Assembly: GCF_001426265.1 (NCBI RefSeq)
Contig: NZ_LMDG01000002.1
Coordinates: 146,050 to 210,049 of the forward strand
Origin: Rhizobium sp. Root1220
GTDB lineage: Bacteria > Pseudomonadota > Alphaproteobacteria > Rhizobiales > Rhizobiaceae
Length of the DNA stretch: 64,000 nucleotides
Direction: 5' to 3'
In this document: positions 42,698 through 51,599 of the stretch, in pieces
Layout of the letters: each line of letters opens with the position of its first letter
How positions within the stretch are numbered: the first letter of the stretch is position 1
Program-made: the position numbers and the translations under genes
Notes under the pieces: model-generated
The model's input: only the letters and a program-made list of their open reading frames with translations
Told to the model about the DNA's origin: nothing
Database searches by the model: none

Positions 42698-43918
42698 ATG
42701 ACCGTAAAGCCCTCAGGCTTCGAACAAGCCCTGTTGCCTCCCGTGCTCTTCGAGCCGGACCAGACCAATCCCTATCTCGCCAAGGCAGTCGAACTCAGAA
42801 ACATCTTCGCCGTCGATGCCATCGAGCGAGATCAACAGGGCGGACGTCCCACCGAGCAGGTCCGGCTCCTCAAGGAAAGCGGCCTCGTCAATCTGCTCAT
42901 TCCCAAGGAATTCGGTGGCGAGGGGCAGCCTTACTCCACGGCGCTGCGCATCGTGCGTGAGTTCGCCAAGGTCGATGGCTCGCTCGGCCATCTCTTCGGC
43001 TATCACTTCAGCCCGATCCAGAATGCGCTGACGAGCGTCCACGACGAACGATCGGCCGCGATCCTGCGACGCTCGGCCGAGGGTCGCTGGTTTTGGGGCA
43101 ACACCACGAACAGCTTTTCCAAGAGCTTGTTCGGCAGGAAGGTCGAATGTGGCGTTTTGTTGAACGGCTATCGGCCATTCGCCTCCGGCTCGCACGTCGC
43201 CGACTATCTGATGGTCGCATGGGAGGACGAGGCGACGAACGCGCGCAGCTTCGCCTATATTCCCGCGAACCGACCCGGCATCACGATCGCGGACGATTGG
43301 GACGGTATCGGGCAACGGCAGACCGGCAGCGGTCGCGTCTTCTACAAGGATGTTGCGATCAAGGATGACGAAATCCTGTCGGAACGTCCCAAGGACGCCA
43401 TCTCGCTGCTCGCGCCTCAGCAGCAGCAGAGCGTTCTCCTCAACGTCTTCATCGGCAGCGCCCAGGGCGCGCTTATCGCTGCACGCGACTACACCATTAC
43501 GAAATCCCGCCCATGGATCTATTCAGGCGTCGAGCGCCATGCCGACGATCCGTGGATCAAGCGGCAATACGGCGAGCTCTGGACGAAGGTCCAGGCCGCC
43601 ACCGCGCTCGCCGGCCGGGCCGCCAACGCCATCGACGCAGCCTATGCCAAGGGTCCGGCGCTCACGGCGGAAGAGCGCGGTGCCACCGCAATCGCGGTCG
43701 CCGCGGCCAATGTGCTGGCCGGCAAGGTCGCGCTCGAGGTCACCAGCGAAATATTCGAGGTGATGGGAGCCCGCTCGGCGGCGCGTCCCTATGGCTTCGA
43801 TCGCTTCTGGCGCAACGTTCGCATCCACACGCTCCACAATCCGGCTGAGTACAAGACCCGCAATGTCGGCTCATGGTTCCTGACCGGCGATTATCCCGAA
43901 CCGGGGGTTTTCCAATGA
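42698..43918 (+). CDS. Acyl-CoA-dehydrogenase-fold flavin monooxygenase (DszC-like), copy B of tandem module
   Basis: A 406-residue paralogue of the protein at 39783-40961; many blocks are near identical (GGRP-EQVRLLKESGL, DWDGIGQRQTGSG, QQSVLLNVFIGSAQGAL, YSGVERHADDPWIKRQYGEL, FDRFWRNVRIHTLHNPAEYK). The N-terminus is longer by about 15 residues. The stop overlaps the next ATG by 4 bp. As for copy A, S-oxygenation by reduced flavin is inferred. Divergence between the copies suggests different substrates or successive steps rather than a very recent duplication. Confidence 0.88.
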   Translation: MTVKPSGFEQALLPPVLFEPDQTNPYLAKAVELRNIFAVDAIERDQQGGRPTEQVRLLKESGLVNLLIPKEFGGEGQPYSTALRIVREFAKVDGSLGHLFGYHFSPIQNALTSVHDERSAAILRRSAEGRWFWGNTTNSFSKSLFGRKVECGVLLNGYRPFASGSHVADYLMVAWEDEATNARSFAYIPANRPGITIADDWDGIGQRQTGSGRVFYKDVAIKDDEILSERPKDAISLLAPQQQQSVLLNVFIGSAQGALIAARDYTITKSRPWIYSGVERHADDPWIKRQYGELWTKVQAATALAGRAANAIDAAYAKGPALTAEERGATAIAVAAANVLAGKVALEVTSEIFEVMGARSAARPYGFDRFWRNVRIHTLHNPAEYKTRNVGSWFLTGDYPEPGVFQ

Positions 43919-45240
43919 GCGGACGGCAGCTGCACCTCAACATCAATATCCTCCACTCCGGTTTTTCCCCTGCCGCCTGGCGCATGCAAGGCAGCGATCC
44001 CCGCGCCTCCTTCGACATCAACCACTACATCAAGGTGGCGAAGATCGCCGAACGCGGCGCCTTCGACGCGGTCTTCCTTGCCGATCAGGCAGCCATATCG
44101 GACCGCATCGACTTCCGGCCGCTGACCTCGCTGGAGCCGACCATCGTTCTCGCCCTGGTCGCGGCCAACACCGACCGCATCGGGCTGATAGCCACCGCCT
44201 CGACCACCTACAACGAGCCCTACAACATTGCCCGGCGCTTCGCGACGCTCGATCATGCCAGCGGCGGGCGCGCCGGCTGGAATATCGTCACCAGCGCGGA
44301 CCTGGCGCAAAGCAGAAACTTCGGCCTCGACAAGCCCGTGGCGCATGCAAGTCGCTATGAACGCGCCGGCGAATTTGCCACCGTGGTCAAGGCACTCTGG
44401 GATAGTTGGGAGGAAGAGGCCTTCGTCGGCGACATCACGACGGGCCGCTTCGTCGATCCCGGGCGCGTCCACCCGATCGCCCATAGCGGCAAGCATTTTT
44501 CAGTGCATGGACCGCACAATATCCCGCGCCCGCCGCAGGGCCACCCTGTCGTCGTGCAGGCAGGCGGATCCGACGACGGACGCGAACTCGCGGCCGAACA
44601 TGCCGAAGCCGTCTTCTCCGCTTCGCAATCCTTCGAGGAATCCCTGGACTACGCCAGGGACCTGCGCCGTCGTGCTGCCCGTTACGGACACCGGGAAAAC
44701 AGCATCCTCGTGCTTGCGGGCCTCGCCACCATCATTGGTAGCACGGAGGCGGAAGCCCAGCGAAGGCAGGAGGAGCTTCGCGACTTGATTCCTTTGGAAT
44801 ACAGCCTCGCCCGGCTGGCGGGGGTCTTGCAGGTCGACCAGACGAGGCTCGAACTCGACAAGCCGTTGCCTGATGATATCCCGCTGCCGGCGGACGGCGG
44901 GCATACGTTCTTCCGCGCCACGCTGGCGCTGGCCCAGCGGCAGGGCTTGACCGTTCGCGGCCTGATCCGGGCACTCAATGGCGGCACCGGCCACCGCACG
45001 ATCGTCGGCACCCCTGCCGCCATTGCCGATGACATCGAGACGTGGTTCAGCGCCGGCGCCGCGGATGGCTTCAATCTGATGCCTGACGTGCTGCCGCATG
45101 GTCTCGAGGTCTTCGTCGACGAGGTGGTCCCGATCCTGCGTCGGCGCGGCCTCTTCCGGCGCGAATATACCGGCCGCACACTGCGCGACCACCTTGGCCT
45201 GTCACGACCCCACAACCCCTACGCCAGCGCGGCGGAATGA
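43915..45240 (+). CDS. LLM-class FMN-dependent monooxygenase, NtaA/DszA family, copy B
   Basis: A 441-residue homologue of the LLM protein at 40973-42331: LHLNINILHSGFSPAAWRM, FDAVFLADQAAISDRIDFRPLTSLEP, TASTTYNEPYNIARRFATLDHASGGRAGWNIVTSADLAQSRNFG, RPPQGHPVVVQAGGSDDGRELAA and ILRRRGLFRREYTGRTLRDHLGL. Coupled to copy B of the DszC-like gene by an ATGA junction. Belongs to the same transcript as copies A, the DUF3088 gene and the nitroreductase-type gene. Substrate unknown within the organosulfur/chelate class. Confidence 0.9.
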   Translation: MSGRQLHLNINILHSGFSPAAWRMQGSDPRASFDINHYIKVAKIAERGAFDAVFLADQAAISDRIDFRPLTSLEPTIVLALVAANTDRIGLIATASTTYNEPYNIARRFATLDHASGGRAGWNIVTSADLAQSRNFGLDKPVAHASRYERAGEFATVVKALWDSWEEEAFVGDITTGRFVDPGRVHPIAHSGKHFSVHGPHNIPRPPQGHPVVVQAGGSDDGRELAAEHAEAVFSASQSFEESLDYARDLRRRAARYGHRENSILVLAGLATIIGSTEAEAQRRQEELRDLIPLEYSLARLAGVLQVDQTRLELDKPLPDDIPLPADGGHTFFRATLALAQRQGLTVRGLIRALNGGTGHRTIVGTPAAIADDIETWFSAGAADGFNLMPDVLPHGLEVFVDEVVPILRRRGLFRREYTGRTLRDHLGLSRPHNPYASAAE

Positions 45241-45261
45241 CGCCCCGGAAAAGGACATCCT

Positions 45262-46110
45262 ATGACGCCATCCCCTGCTGCAAAACCAAACGGCGTCGAT
45301 CGACTGGCGGCCCTCACCGCCCACCGCTACCGCCAGGTGCAGCACCTCGGCTGCGAATGGAACGAAACGATCGATACGCTGCTTTCGCACCGCAGCGTGC
45401 GCAGCTACTTGCCGGATCCGGTTCCACACACCGCGGTCGAGCTAGCCGTCGCCGCGGCACAATCGGCTGCCAGCTCCTCCAACCTGCAGGCATGGAGTGT
45501 CGTCGCCGTCGAAGACCCTGAGCGTCGTAACCGGCTGAATGCCGTTGCCGGCAACCAGCGTCAGATCGCCCAGGCGCCACTCCTGCTCGTCTGGCTCGCG
45601 GATCTTGCCCGGCCGCGTGCGATCGCCGCGCAAGGCGGCTCGGCCGGAGAAGGCCTCGACTACACCGAGAGCTTTCTGCTTGGCGTGATCGATGCGGCGC
45701 TCGCCGCGCAGAACGCGGTGGTCGCTCTTGAATCATTGGGACTTGGAACCTGCTACATCGGCGCAATCCGCAACGATCCGGAAACGGTGGCGCGGGAACT
45801 CGCCTTGCCGGAGGGCGTCTTCCCGGTTTTCGGCCTGACGGTCGGCTTTCCCGATCCGGCGCAACCTGCCGGCGTGAAGCCACGCCTGCCGCAGTCGACG
45901 GTTCTGCACCGCGAGCAATATGCGGATGCCACACGCATGCGGGATCTTGCCAGTTACAACAAGGCGTTGAAAGCCTTCCAGGCGGAGCAGGCCATGCCAT
46001 CGGTCGACTGGAGCGATCAGGTTCGCAACCGGATCGGCACCGTCGAGGCGTTGAAGGGTCGGCACGTGCTTGCAGCCGTCGTGCGCAGGCTCGGGTTTCA
46101 TCTCAAGTAG
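45262..46110 (+). CDS. Nitroreductase-family (NfsA/Frp-like) flavin oxidoreductase
   Basis: A 282-residue FMN enzyme: SHRSVRSYLPDPVP (FMN phosphate-binding Arg/Ser), AAQSAASSSNLQAWSVVAV, and ESLGLGTCYIGAIRNDPETVARELALPEGVFPVFGLTVGFPD, which is characteristic of NADPH-dependent NfsA/Frp proteins. It lies 21 bp after the second LLM gene and is the last gene of that operon. Its probable job is to make FMNH2 for the monooxygenases, as DszD does in the 4S pathway, although DszD belongs to a different reductase family. Direct nitro reduction is an alternative. Confidence 0.88.
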   Translation: MTPSPAAKPNGVDRLAALTAHRYRQVQHLGCEWNETIDTLLSHRSVRSYLPDPVPHTAVELAVAAAQSAASSSNLQAWSVVAVEDPERRNRLNAVAGNQRQIAQAPLLLVWLADLARPRAIAAQGGSAGEGLDYTESFLLGVIDAALAAQNAVVALESLGLGTCYIGAIRNDPETVARELALPEGVFPVFGLTVGFPDPAQPAGVKPRLPQSTVLHREQYADATRMRDLASYNKALKAFQAEQAMPSVDWSDQVRNRIGTVEALKGRHVLAAVVRRLGFHLK

Positions 46111-46134
46111 CGCAGCCGGAGTTTTAGGAAGAGT

Positions 46135-47145
46135 TCACTCGGCCGCCATCATGTCGGCGGCCGGCCGGATACGCCGCATGATAATCTCGTCCATCGTCTG
46201 CAGGGCGCGCGCTTCGGCGAGCAGCCATTCGCGAAACAACTCGACACGCATCTGCCGCGCCGCATGCGCCGTGGTGGCGAAGAAATAGGATGAACTGATC
46301 GGTTGCGGAACGCCGAAAGGGCTGACCAGGCGCCCGGAGCGGATATCGGCTTCCGCCAACCTGATCTTGCCAAGCCCCAATCCCTGCCCGGCGGCAGCGG
46401 CATCAAGGACGAGAGAGGATTGGTTGAGCCTGAAACCGCCTTGCGACGGATGATAGGAAAATCCGGCGGCGCGCAGCCACCCGGCCCAATCAGGAAAGGA
46501 CTGATCGTGCTCGGCTCCCTCCTCATGCAACAGCGGCACATGCTCGATAGCGCTCGGACTGCCCCATAGCCCCTGGGCGTCGGCGAACTCCGGACTGCAT
46601 ACCGGCAGCACGGCTTCGGAGAAGAGATGATCGACGACAAGCCCCGGATAGTGCCCGCTGCCGTAGCGGATCACGCAATCGGCATCGCCCGCATCGAGGT
46701 TGGTCAACTGTGTCGATGCATCGACCAGAACTTCCAAGCCGGGGGCCGCACGTCGAAGTGCATCGAGACGGGGTATCAGCCATTTGCTGGCGAAGGAAGG
46801 AGCCACCGAGATGCGGATCGGCTGTTCATGATCGCTCTGAACGAACTGGGCCATCGCCGCGAGAACAGCGTCGAAGGCGCCCGTCAGGCCTGGCACCAAC
46901 GCCAGCCCCGCCGAGGTCAGATGCAGCTGGCCACGGACACGGTCGAACAGCGGCTGACCGAGGTAATCCTCGAGAAGCCTGATCTGCTGGCCAACAGCCG
47001 CGGAGGTGACGTGCAACTCCTCGGCGGCGCGCACGAAATTCAAGTGTCGCGCCGTCGCGACGAAGGCCCGTAGCGATGTCAGTGGTGGTAGCCGCGCAAG
47101 AGTCGGCTGGATTGCTTTTCTACGGGTGTCGGCAAAGGTGCTCAT
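46135..47145 (-). CDS. LysR-family transcriptional regulator (GcvA-like)
   Basis: A 336-residue LysR protein. The winged HTH is at residues about 20-80 (LTSLRAFVATARHLNFVRAAEELHVTSAAVGQQIRLLEDYLGQPLFDR) followed by a co-inducer domain (IRISVAPSFASKWLIPRL...). The start is the ATG at 47145; a longer frame runs through the promoter region and is not credible. It is divergent from a binding-protein gene and convergent with the nitroreductase gene, in the middle of the organosulfur region. It is the only dedicated regulator found across 34-64 kb and is therefore the likely controller. Confidence 0.9.
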   Translation of the reverse strand: MSTFADTRRKAIQPTLARLPPLTSLRAFVATARHLNFVRAAEELHVTSAAVGQQIRLLEDYLGQPLFDRVRGQLHLTSAGLALVPGLTGAFDAVLAAMAQFVQSDHEQPIRISVAPSFASKWLIPRLDALRRAAPGLEVLVDASTQLTNLDAGDADCVIRYGSGHYPGLVVDHLFSEAVLPVCSPEFADAQGLWGSPSAIEHVPLLHEEGAEHDQSFPDWAGWLRAAGFSYHPSQGGFRLNQSSLVLDAAAAGQGLGLGKIRLAEADIRSGRLVSPFGVPQPISSSYFFATTAHAARQMRVELFREWLLAEARALQTMDEIIMRRIRPAADMMAAE

Positions 47146-47262
47146 AAGGCGATAGCACCATAAACCCGCCCCTGAAGACGAGAACGCGCATTGCGTCCAA
47201 TCCCGCGCGCGGAACATTTTCTTGCGCCGGAAGCGTGGATCATGGATGCAAAAACTCATTTT

Positions 47263-47283
47263 CAAAAATTGTCTATATTTTTG
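47263..47283. promoter_or_regulatory. Inverted repeat between LysR gene and binding-protein gene
   Basis: CAAAAAT-N7-ATTTTTG, a perfect 7-bp dyad in an AT-rich patch 118-138 bp upstream of the LysR start and about 150 bp upstream of the rightward gene. The layout suits a LysR site that controls both directions. Inferred only. Confidence 0.4.
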
Positions 47284-47433
47284 GTAGATAATTGAATCAG
47301 CCCTGTCCCCCGACGCGAAGTTTTCCTTTGCCAGACGCGGAGAAAAACATTCTTCCGGTTTTGCACCACGCTGCCCGATGATTGCGGGGACACGCTTCGA
47401 TGGAGGCGTCCCATTGCAATTCAGGGGGTATTC

Positions 47434-49050
47434 ATGGACATCAGCAGACGCCAACTCAACAAGCTTCTCGCCGCGACCGGCCTTACCGCGTTGGTCCCTT
47501 TCACCGCGTTCGCCGAGACCGCGGCACCGACAAAGGGCGGCACCTTGAACTTCATCGTCGAGCCGGAGCCGCCGACGATCCTGGCGCTAGCCCACACGGC
47601 GGGCGGCACCCAGAAAGTAAGCCCCAAGATCACCGAAGGTCTCCTGACCTACGATTTCGACCTGACGCCGAAACCGCAGCTTGCGACGGAATGGTCGATC
47701 AGCGACGACAGGCTGAGCTACACCTTCAAGCTTCGCCCGAACGTGAAATGGCACGATGGCAAGCCTTTCACATCGGATGATGTCGCCTACTCCATCGAGC
47801 TTCTGAAGCAGGTCCACCCGCGCGGGCGCGGCACCTTCGCCAATGTCACGAAGGTCGAAACGCCGGACCCGCTGACTGCCGTGATCCGGCTTTCCAAGCC
47901 AGCCCCTTACCTGCTGAGTGCGCTTTACGCGGCGGAATCGCCGATTGTGCCAAAGCACATCTACGACGGCGTCAAGATTGCCGACGTGCCGACCAATCCG
48001 AATGGCGGCGCCCCGATCGGCACCGGTCCGTTCGTCTTCAAGGAGTGGGTACGCGGATCGCACATCATCCTGGAACGCAACCCGGACTACTGGGACGCCG
48101 GCAAGCCCTATCTAGACCAGATCATCGTCCGCTTCGTGCCCGATGGCGCAGCACGTGCGGCCGGCTTCGAAACCGGTGAATTCGATATCGGTGGCGACAA
48201 TCCAATCCCGTTGAGTGATCTTGAACGCGTAAAGGCACTCCCGAACATCGGCGTCGATTCCCGTGGCTACGAGACGAAGGGCGACCAGACGCAGCTGATC
48301 TTCAATCTCGACAACGAGTATCTGAAGGACGTCCGCGTTCGCCGCGCCATCGCCCACGCGATCGACCTCGACGTCATCCTGAACACCGTGTGGTACGGTT
48401 ACGGCCACGTTTCGCCGAGCCCGATCAGCACCTTCCTGCCACGTTATCTCGACACCTCGATAAAGCCTTATGCCTACGATCTGAAGGCCGCCGAGCAATT
48501 GCTCGACGAAGCCGGCTACAAGCGCGGCGCGGACGGCGTGCGCTTCGACCTGCGTCTCACCCACAATTCCTACAATGAAGGGTTCAAGCGGGTCGCCGAA
48601 TATCTGAGGCAGAACCTGACGCGCATCGGCATCAACGCCACGATCGATTCCTACGATTTCTCCACCTACATCAAGAAGGTCTACACCGAGCGCGCCTTCG
48701 ACGTGACGGCCGAATATCTCGGCAACCAGTTCGATCCGACGCTCGGCGTACAGCGTGTCTACTGGTCGAAGAACTTCAAGCTCGGCCTGCCCTTCTCGAA
48801 CGCCAGCCACTACGCCAATCCGGAGGTGGACAAGCTGCTCGAAGCCGCATCCGTCGAGATCGACGATGCGAAACGCAAGCAGCAATTCTCTGCCTTCCAG
48901 AAGATCATTGCCGATGAAGTGCCAGTGGTGAACCTGATTTCTCTGGAGAACGTCACCGTTTTCAACAAGCGGGTCAAGAACCACACGATCGGGGCAGAGG
49001 GCGTGCAGTCCAATTTCGCGGATGTCTACATCAAGGACGGCGAAGGCTGA
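47434..49050 (+). CDS. Dpp/Opp-type substrate-binding protein with Tat signal
   Basis: A 538-residue SBP_bac_5 protein with twin-arginine leader ISRRQLNKLLAATGLTALV. Family blocks: GGTLNFIVEPEPPTILALAH, LLTYDFDLTPKPQLATEWSIS, KLRPNVKWHDGKPFTSDDVAYS, GTGPFVFKEWVRGSHIILERNPDYWDAGKPYLD. It is the second of three paralogues that lack a private permease. Single-gene transcript divergent from the LysR regulator and ended by the hairpin at 49076-49101. It probably feeds the DppBCDF importer at 53996-57894. Confidence 0.92.
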   Translation: MDISRRQLNKLLAATGLTALVPFTAFAETAAPTKGGTLNFIVEPEPPTILALAHTAGGTQKVSPKITEGLLTYDFDLTPKPQLATEWSISDDRLSYTFKLRPNVKWHDGKPFTSDDVAYSIELLKQVHPRGRGTFANVTKVETPDPLTAVIRLSKPAPYLLSALYAAESPIVPKHIYDGVKIADVPTNPNGGAPIGTGPFVFKEWVRGSHIILERNPDYWDAGKPYLDQIIVRFVPDGAARAAGFETGEFDIGGDNPIPLSDLERVKALPNIGVDSRGYETKGDQTQLIFNLDNEYLKDVRVRRAIAHAIDLDVILNTVWYGYGHVSPSPISTFLPRYLDTSIKPYAYDLKAAEQLLDEAGYKRGADGVRFDLRLTHNSYNEGFKRVAEYLRQNLTRIGINATIDSYDFSTYIKKVYTERAFDVTAEYLGNQFDPTLGVQRVYWSKNFKLGLPFSNASHYANPEVDKLLEAASVEIDDAKRKQQFSAFQKIIADEVPVVNLISLENVTVFNKRVKNHTIGAEGVQSNFADVYIKDGEG

Positions 49051-49075
49051 GGCGAGGCGGGCGGATCTGGCCGAG

Positions 49076-49101
49076 AAAGGGGCGCCGCGAGGCGCCCCTT
49101 T
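49076..49101. terminator. Bidirectional terminator after binding-protein gene
   Basis: Perfect 11-bp stem AAAGGGGCGCC/GGCGCCCCTTT with a GCGA tetraloop between convergent stop codons; A- and T-runs on each side make it work on both strands. Confidence 0.85.
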
Positions 49102-49118
49102 CTGCTTTTGCGATGAGA

Positions 49119-50534
49119 TCAGGCGATCCGGATCGGCGTAAATTTCGCGAGGATGCGATCAGCAAGCGCAATCGCCTGGGTACGCTGCTCGGTGATCGAA
49201 CTCGATTCCCACGCGACGCCACGCAGCGGATGCCCGATGGCACTGAGATTCCGATGAACAAGGCCTTCCTCGTTGATGAGGTCTCCCGCAGGCGTCGCAT
49301 CGATGCCATAGCCAGTGCTGTGGGGGCGAACCTCGCCGCTTGCGAGCAGGCCCTTCACGAATGGATCGGAGACGCGGCGCCAATCATGCAACTGATGACC
49401 ACGGCAATCGATCACCCCATCGAACGAAACGGTCTCGACGTCCACTCCCGTCTTCAGCCTGGCTGCGATATCGCTGCCTTCGACGGCAAATCCGAGGATG
49501 CGGGCGCGGCCGTGCTCCAGCCGGCCTTCCGAAATGACACTGTCGACGACCTGGTGGCTTTCCGGCGCCGAGCGGTGCGCCGTCACATCCCAGAACGCTC
49601 TGAGATGCCTGGTGAACCGCAGCCGTTCGCGATCGCTCGCACCCTGCCATAGCGAGAGGATGTGAGGGCGGATCGCCAGCGGCAGCCCCTGCCAGTCCGC
49701 GCCATGGGCCGAAATCTCCCGTCGCTCCGCCTTGACCCGCGATAGCAGTTCGCGCGCGGTGACCGGCAAGGGGCCGTCGGCCAGAAAGTCGCGTGCCGCG
49801 TCGACCGTCCTGCGCCCCTCCACGAACTGGCCACGACGGGATATCACCCGGTAGCGCCCACGATAACCTCTTGCCTCCATGCTGGCGATGGCATCGACCA
49901 TCGACAGACTTGAACCGATCAGCAGGATTTCATGGCAGTCGACCAGGCGATCGAGCGCGCGTGCGTCCCAGGGATTGGCAGCAAAGCGCGGATGGCCGGC
50001 AAGCTGGGATTCGGTTGCCGACAGCCGAGGTTGGAAGGCGCCAAGGGCCAGGATGGCCTCGTCAGTCTCCACGACGGCGCCGTCGGCGGTCGTGATCCGG
50101 ATTCGGTTCGGCGCAGCCACGAGTGCTGAGGCTGAGGACCGGATATGCCGCAAGGTCGAGCCAAGCCGCGCGTTTGCCACCGCACGCGCGAGTTCGTCGC
50201 GAACATAGGTACCGTAGAGATAGCGCGGCGGGCTGCTTGAGCCCGCCTCGGCAGGCGGCGTCCAGCCATTGGCGGGCCCGTTTTCGACAAGCCAGCGCGA
50301 AAGATGCCCTGGGTCTTCGGGATGGAGGGAGAAGATCTCCGCCGGTCCGTTGACGAGATGAACCGGCTCTGGCGTGCTATAGGCGATGCCGCGGCCGAGC
50401 TCCTCGCGCCGTTCAATGATGGTGATCGCCAGGGGCACTTCGGTTCGGTCGAGCAGCTTGAGCGCGGTCAGCGCGCCGGCAAAGCCGCCCCCAACGATGG
50501 CAACGGAGTGATGCGGAATACGATCGATGCGCAA
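49119..50534 (-). CDS. FAD/NAD(P)-binding oxidoreductase
   Basis: A 471-residue flavoprotein with an N-terminal Rossmann motif VAIVGGGFAGALTALKLLDR (residues 11-30), ERREELGRGIAYSTPEPVHLVNGPA, and a second nucleotide-binding motif ILLIGSSLSMVDAIASM, which fits the FAD-NAD(P)-binding (NAD_binding_9) family. Translation starts at TTG 50534 with AGGAGG five bases upstream. It is downstream of the amidohydrolase gene on the same strand with a 69-bp gap. The reaction is unknown; hydroxylase or reductase activity for the pathway is possible. Confidence 0.82.
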   Translation of the reverse strand: MRIDRIPHHSVAIVGGGFAGALTALKLLDRTEVPLAITIIERREELGRGIAYSTPEPVHLVNGPAEIFSLHPEDPGHLSRWLVENGPANGWTPPAEAGSSSPPRYLYGTYVRDELARAVANARLGSTLRHIRSSASALVAAPNRIRITTADGAVVETDEAILALGAFQPRLSATESQLAGHPRFAANPWDARALDRLVDCHEILLIGSSLSMVDAIASMEARGYRGRYRVISRRGQFVEGRRTVDAARDFLADGPLPVTARELLSRVKAERREISAHGADWQGLPLAIRPHILSLWQGASDRERLRFTRHLRAFWDVTAHRSAPESHQVVDSVISEGRLEHGRARILGFAVEGSDIAARLKTGVDVETVSFDGVIDCRGHQLHDWRRVSDPFVKGLLASGEVRPHSTGYGIDATPAGDLINEEGLVHRNLSAIGHPLRGVAWESSSITEQRTQAIALADRILAKFTPIRIA

Positions 50535-50603
50535 TGGACCTCCTCTCCCATCGGTGTCGATAGGGCGTGATATGACGGCCTATGAAAATGGGCTGACGCG
50601 CCG

Positions 50604-51566
50604 TTATGCGATCAGCCGGTCGCGGTTGCGGCGATGACCTTTCAGAAGTTCGAGGGCATTGCGGCTGGCAATCAGCTCCGCCTCATGCGCGCTCAATCCG
50701 GCCTCCTTAAAGGCAGCAGCCAGTCCATCCTGCGTCGGGTCGTATCCGAGAATCGGCCAGTCACTGCCGGTCAGCACGTGATCGGCGTCAACGAGGCTGG
50801 TCACGAAGCGAATGAACCGCGCTTCCGACGGCATGATGTCGATATAGAGATGACGTCGCTTGCCCTCCGGAGCGTCCGCAAAAATGGAAGGCAGTTCGCC
50901 AAAGGGGCCGGTCAGCGCAAGCGCCGAAACCCCGAGTGCGGTGATGACGACCCGAAGGTCCGGCAACTCCTCGAAGACGCCCGATGTCACCAGCGAGATC
51001 GCGGCGGCGGCGTTGATTGTGCCCCGGCTCAGGCGGGTGCCGAGCCTGCCAAGGCCGGACAGCTGCGTCGTAAGCGGATCGGGATTGATGGGATGCAGGA
51101 AGACGGGAACGCCGAGTTCTGCGGCGACCCGCAGCACAGGCCTAGCCTCCGGCGCATCGATCAGCCTGTCGCCCTTTGCACTGTCGAGAAACAGACCGGA
51201 CAGATTGAGGTCGACGATGGCGCGTCGCGCCTCGGCGGCGGCAGCCTCACCGCCAAATGCGTCGACAGTTGCCAAGGCGAAAAGCCGATCCGGATGGCGC
51301 GCCACCGTCGCCGCGAGATCGTCGTTCAGCCGGCGGCTGACTGCGCCGAGATCCGCATCGGGCGCCGCGACCATGGAGAGGGCAACGCCAATCACCCGCC
51401 GCGATATGCCGGCCGCATCGCTGTCGGCGATCAGCGCATCGATATCGGAGATCTTCGTGCCGATCCGCGCCCAGAGCGGATCGAGCGGGCGACCCGGCGC
51501 GCGATAGACTTCCCAGCCCTCCGGCAGGAAATGCGTATGGAAATCGACGATATCGAGCTTGCTCAT
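50604..51566 (-). CDS. Amidohydrolase-family metal-dependent hydrolase (amidohydro-rel type)
   Basis: A 320-residue TIM-barrel enzyme of the Amidohydro_2 group. The metal-binding HxH is DFHTHFLP (H10, H12), with a later His in VFLHPINPDP and an Asp in HVLTGSDWPILGYDP. Members are hydrolases or non-oxidative decarboxylases (6-hydroxymellein/ACMSD-like). It is placed between an acyl-CoA-dehydrogenase-like monooxygenase upstream (33-bp gap) and the FAD/NAD(P) enzyme. It may act on the carbon skeleton after sulfur removal; this is inference. Confidence 0.85.
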   Translation of the reverse strand: MSKLDIVDFHTHFLPEGWEVYRAPGRPLDPLWARIGTKISDIDALIADSDAAGISRRVIGVALSMVAAPDADLGAVSRRLNDDLAATVARHPDRLFALATVDAFGGEAAAAEARRAIVDLNLSGLFLDSAKGDRLIDAPEARPVLRVAAELGVPVFLHPINPDPLTTQLSGLGRLGTRLSRGTINAAAAISLVTSGVFEELPDLRVVITALGVSALALTGPFGELPSIFADAPEGKRRHLYIDIMPSEARFIRFVTSLVDADHVLTGSDWPILGYDPTQDGLAAAFKEAGLSAHEAELIASRNALELLKGHRRNRDRLIA

Positions 51567-51599
51567 GGTGTCTCCGTGACAATCGCTGCGCGGCAGGCC

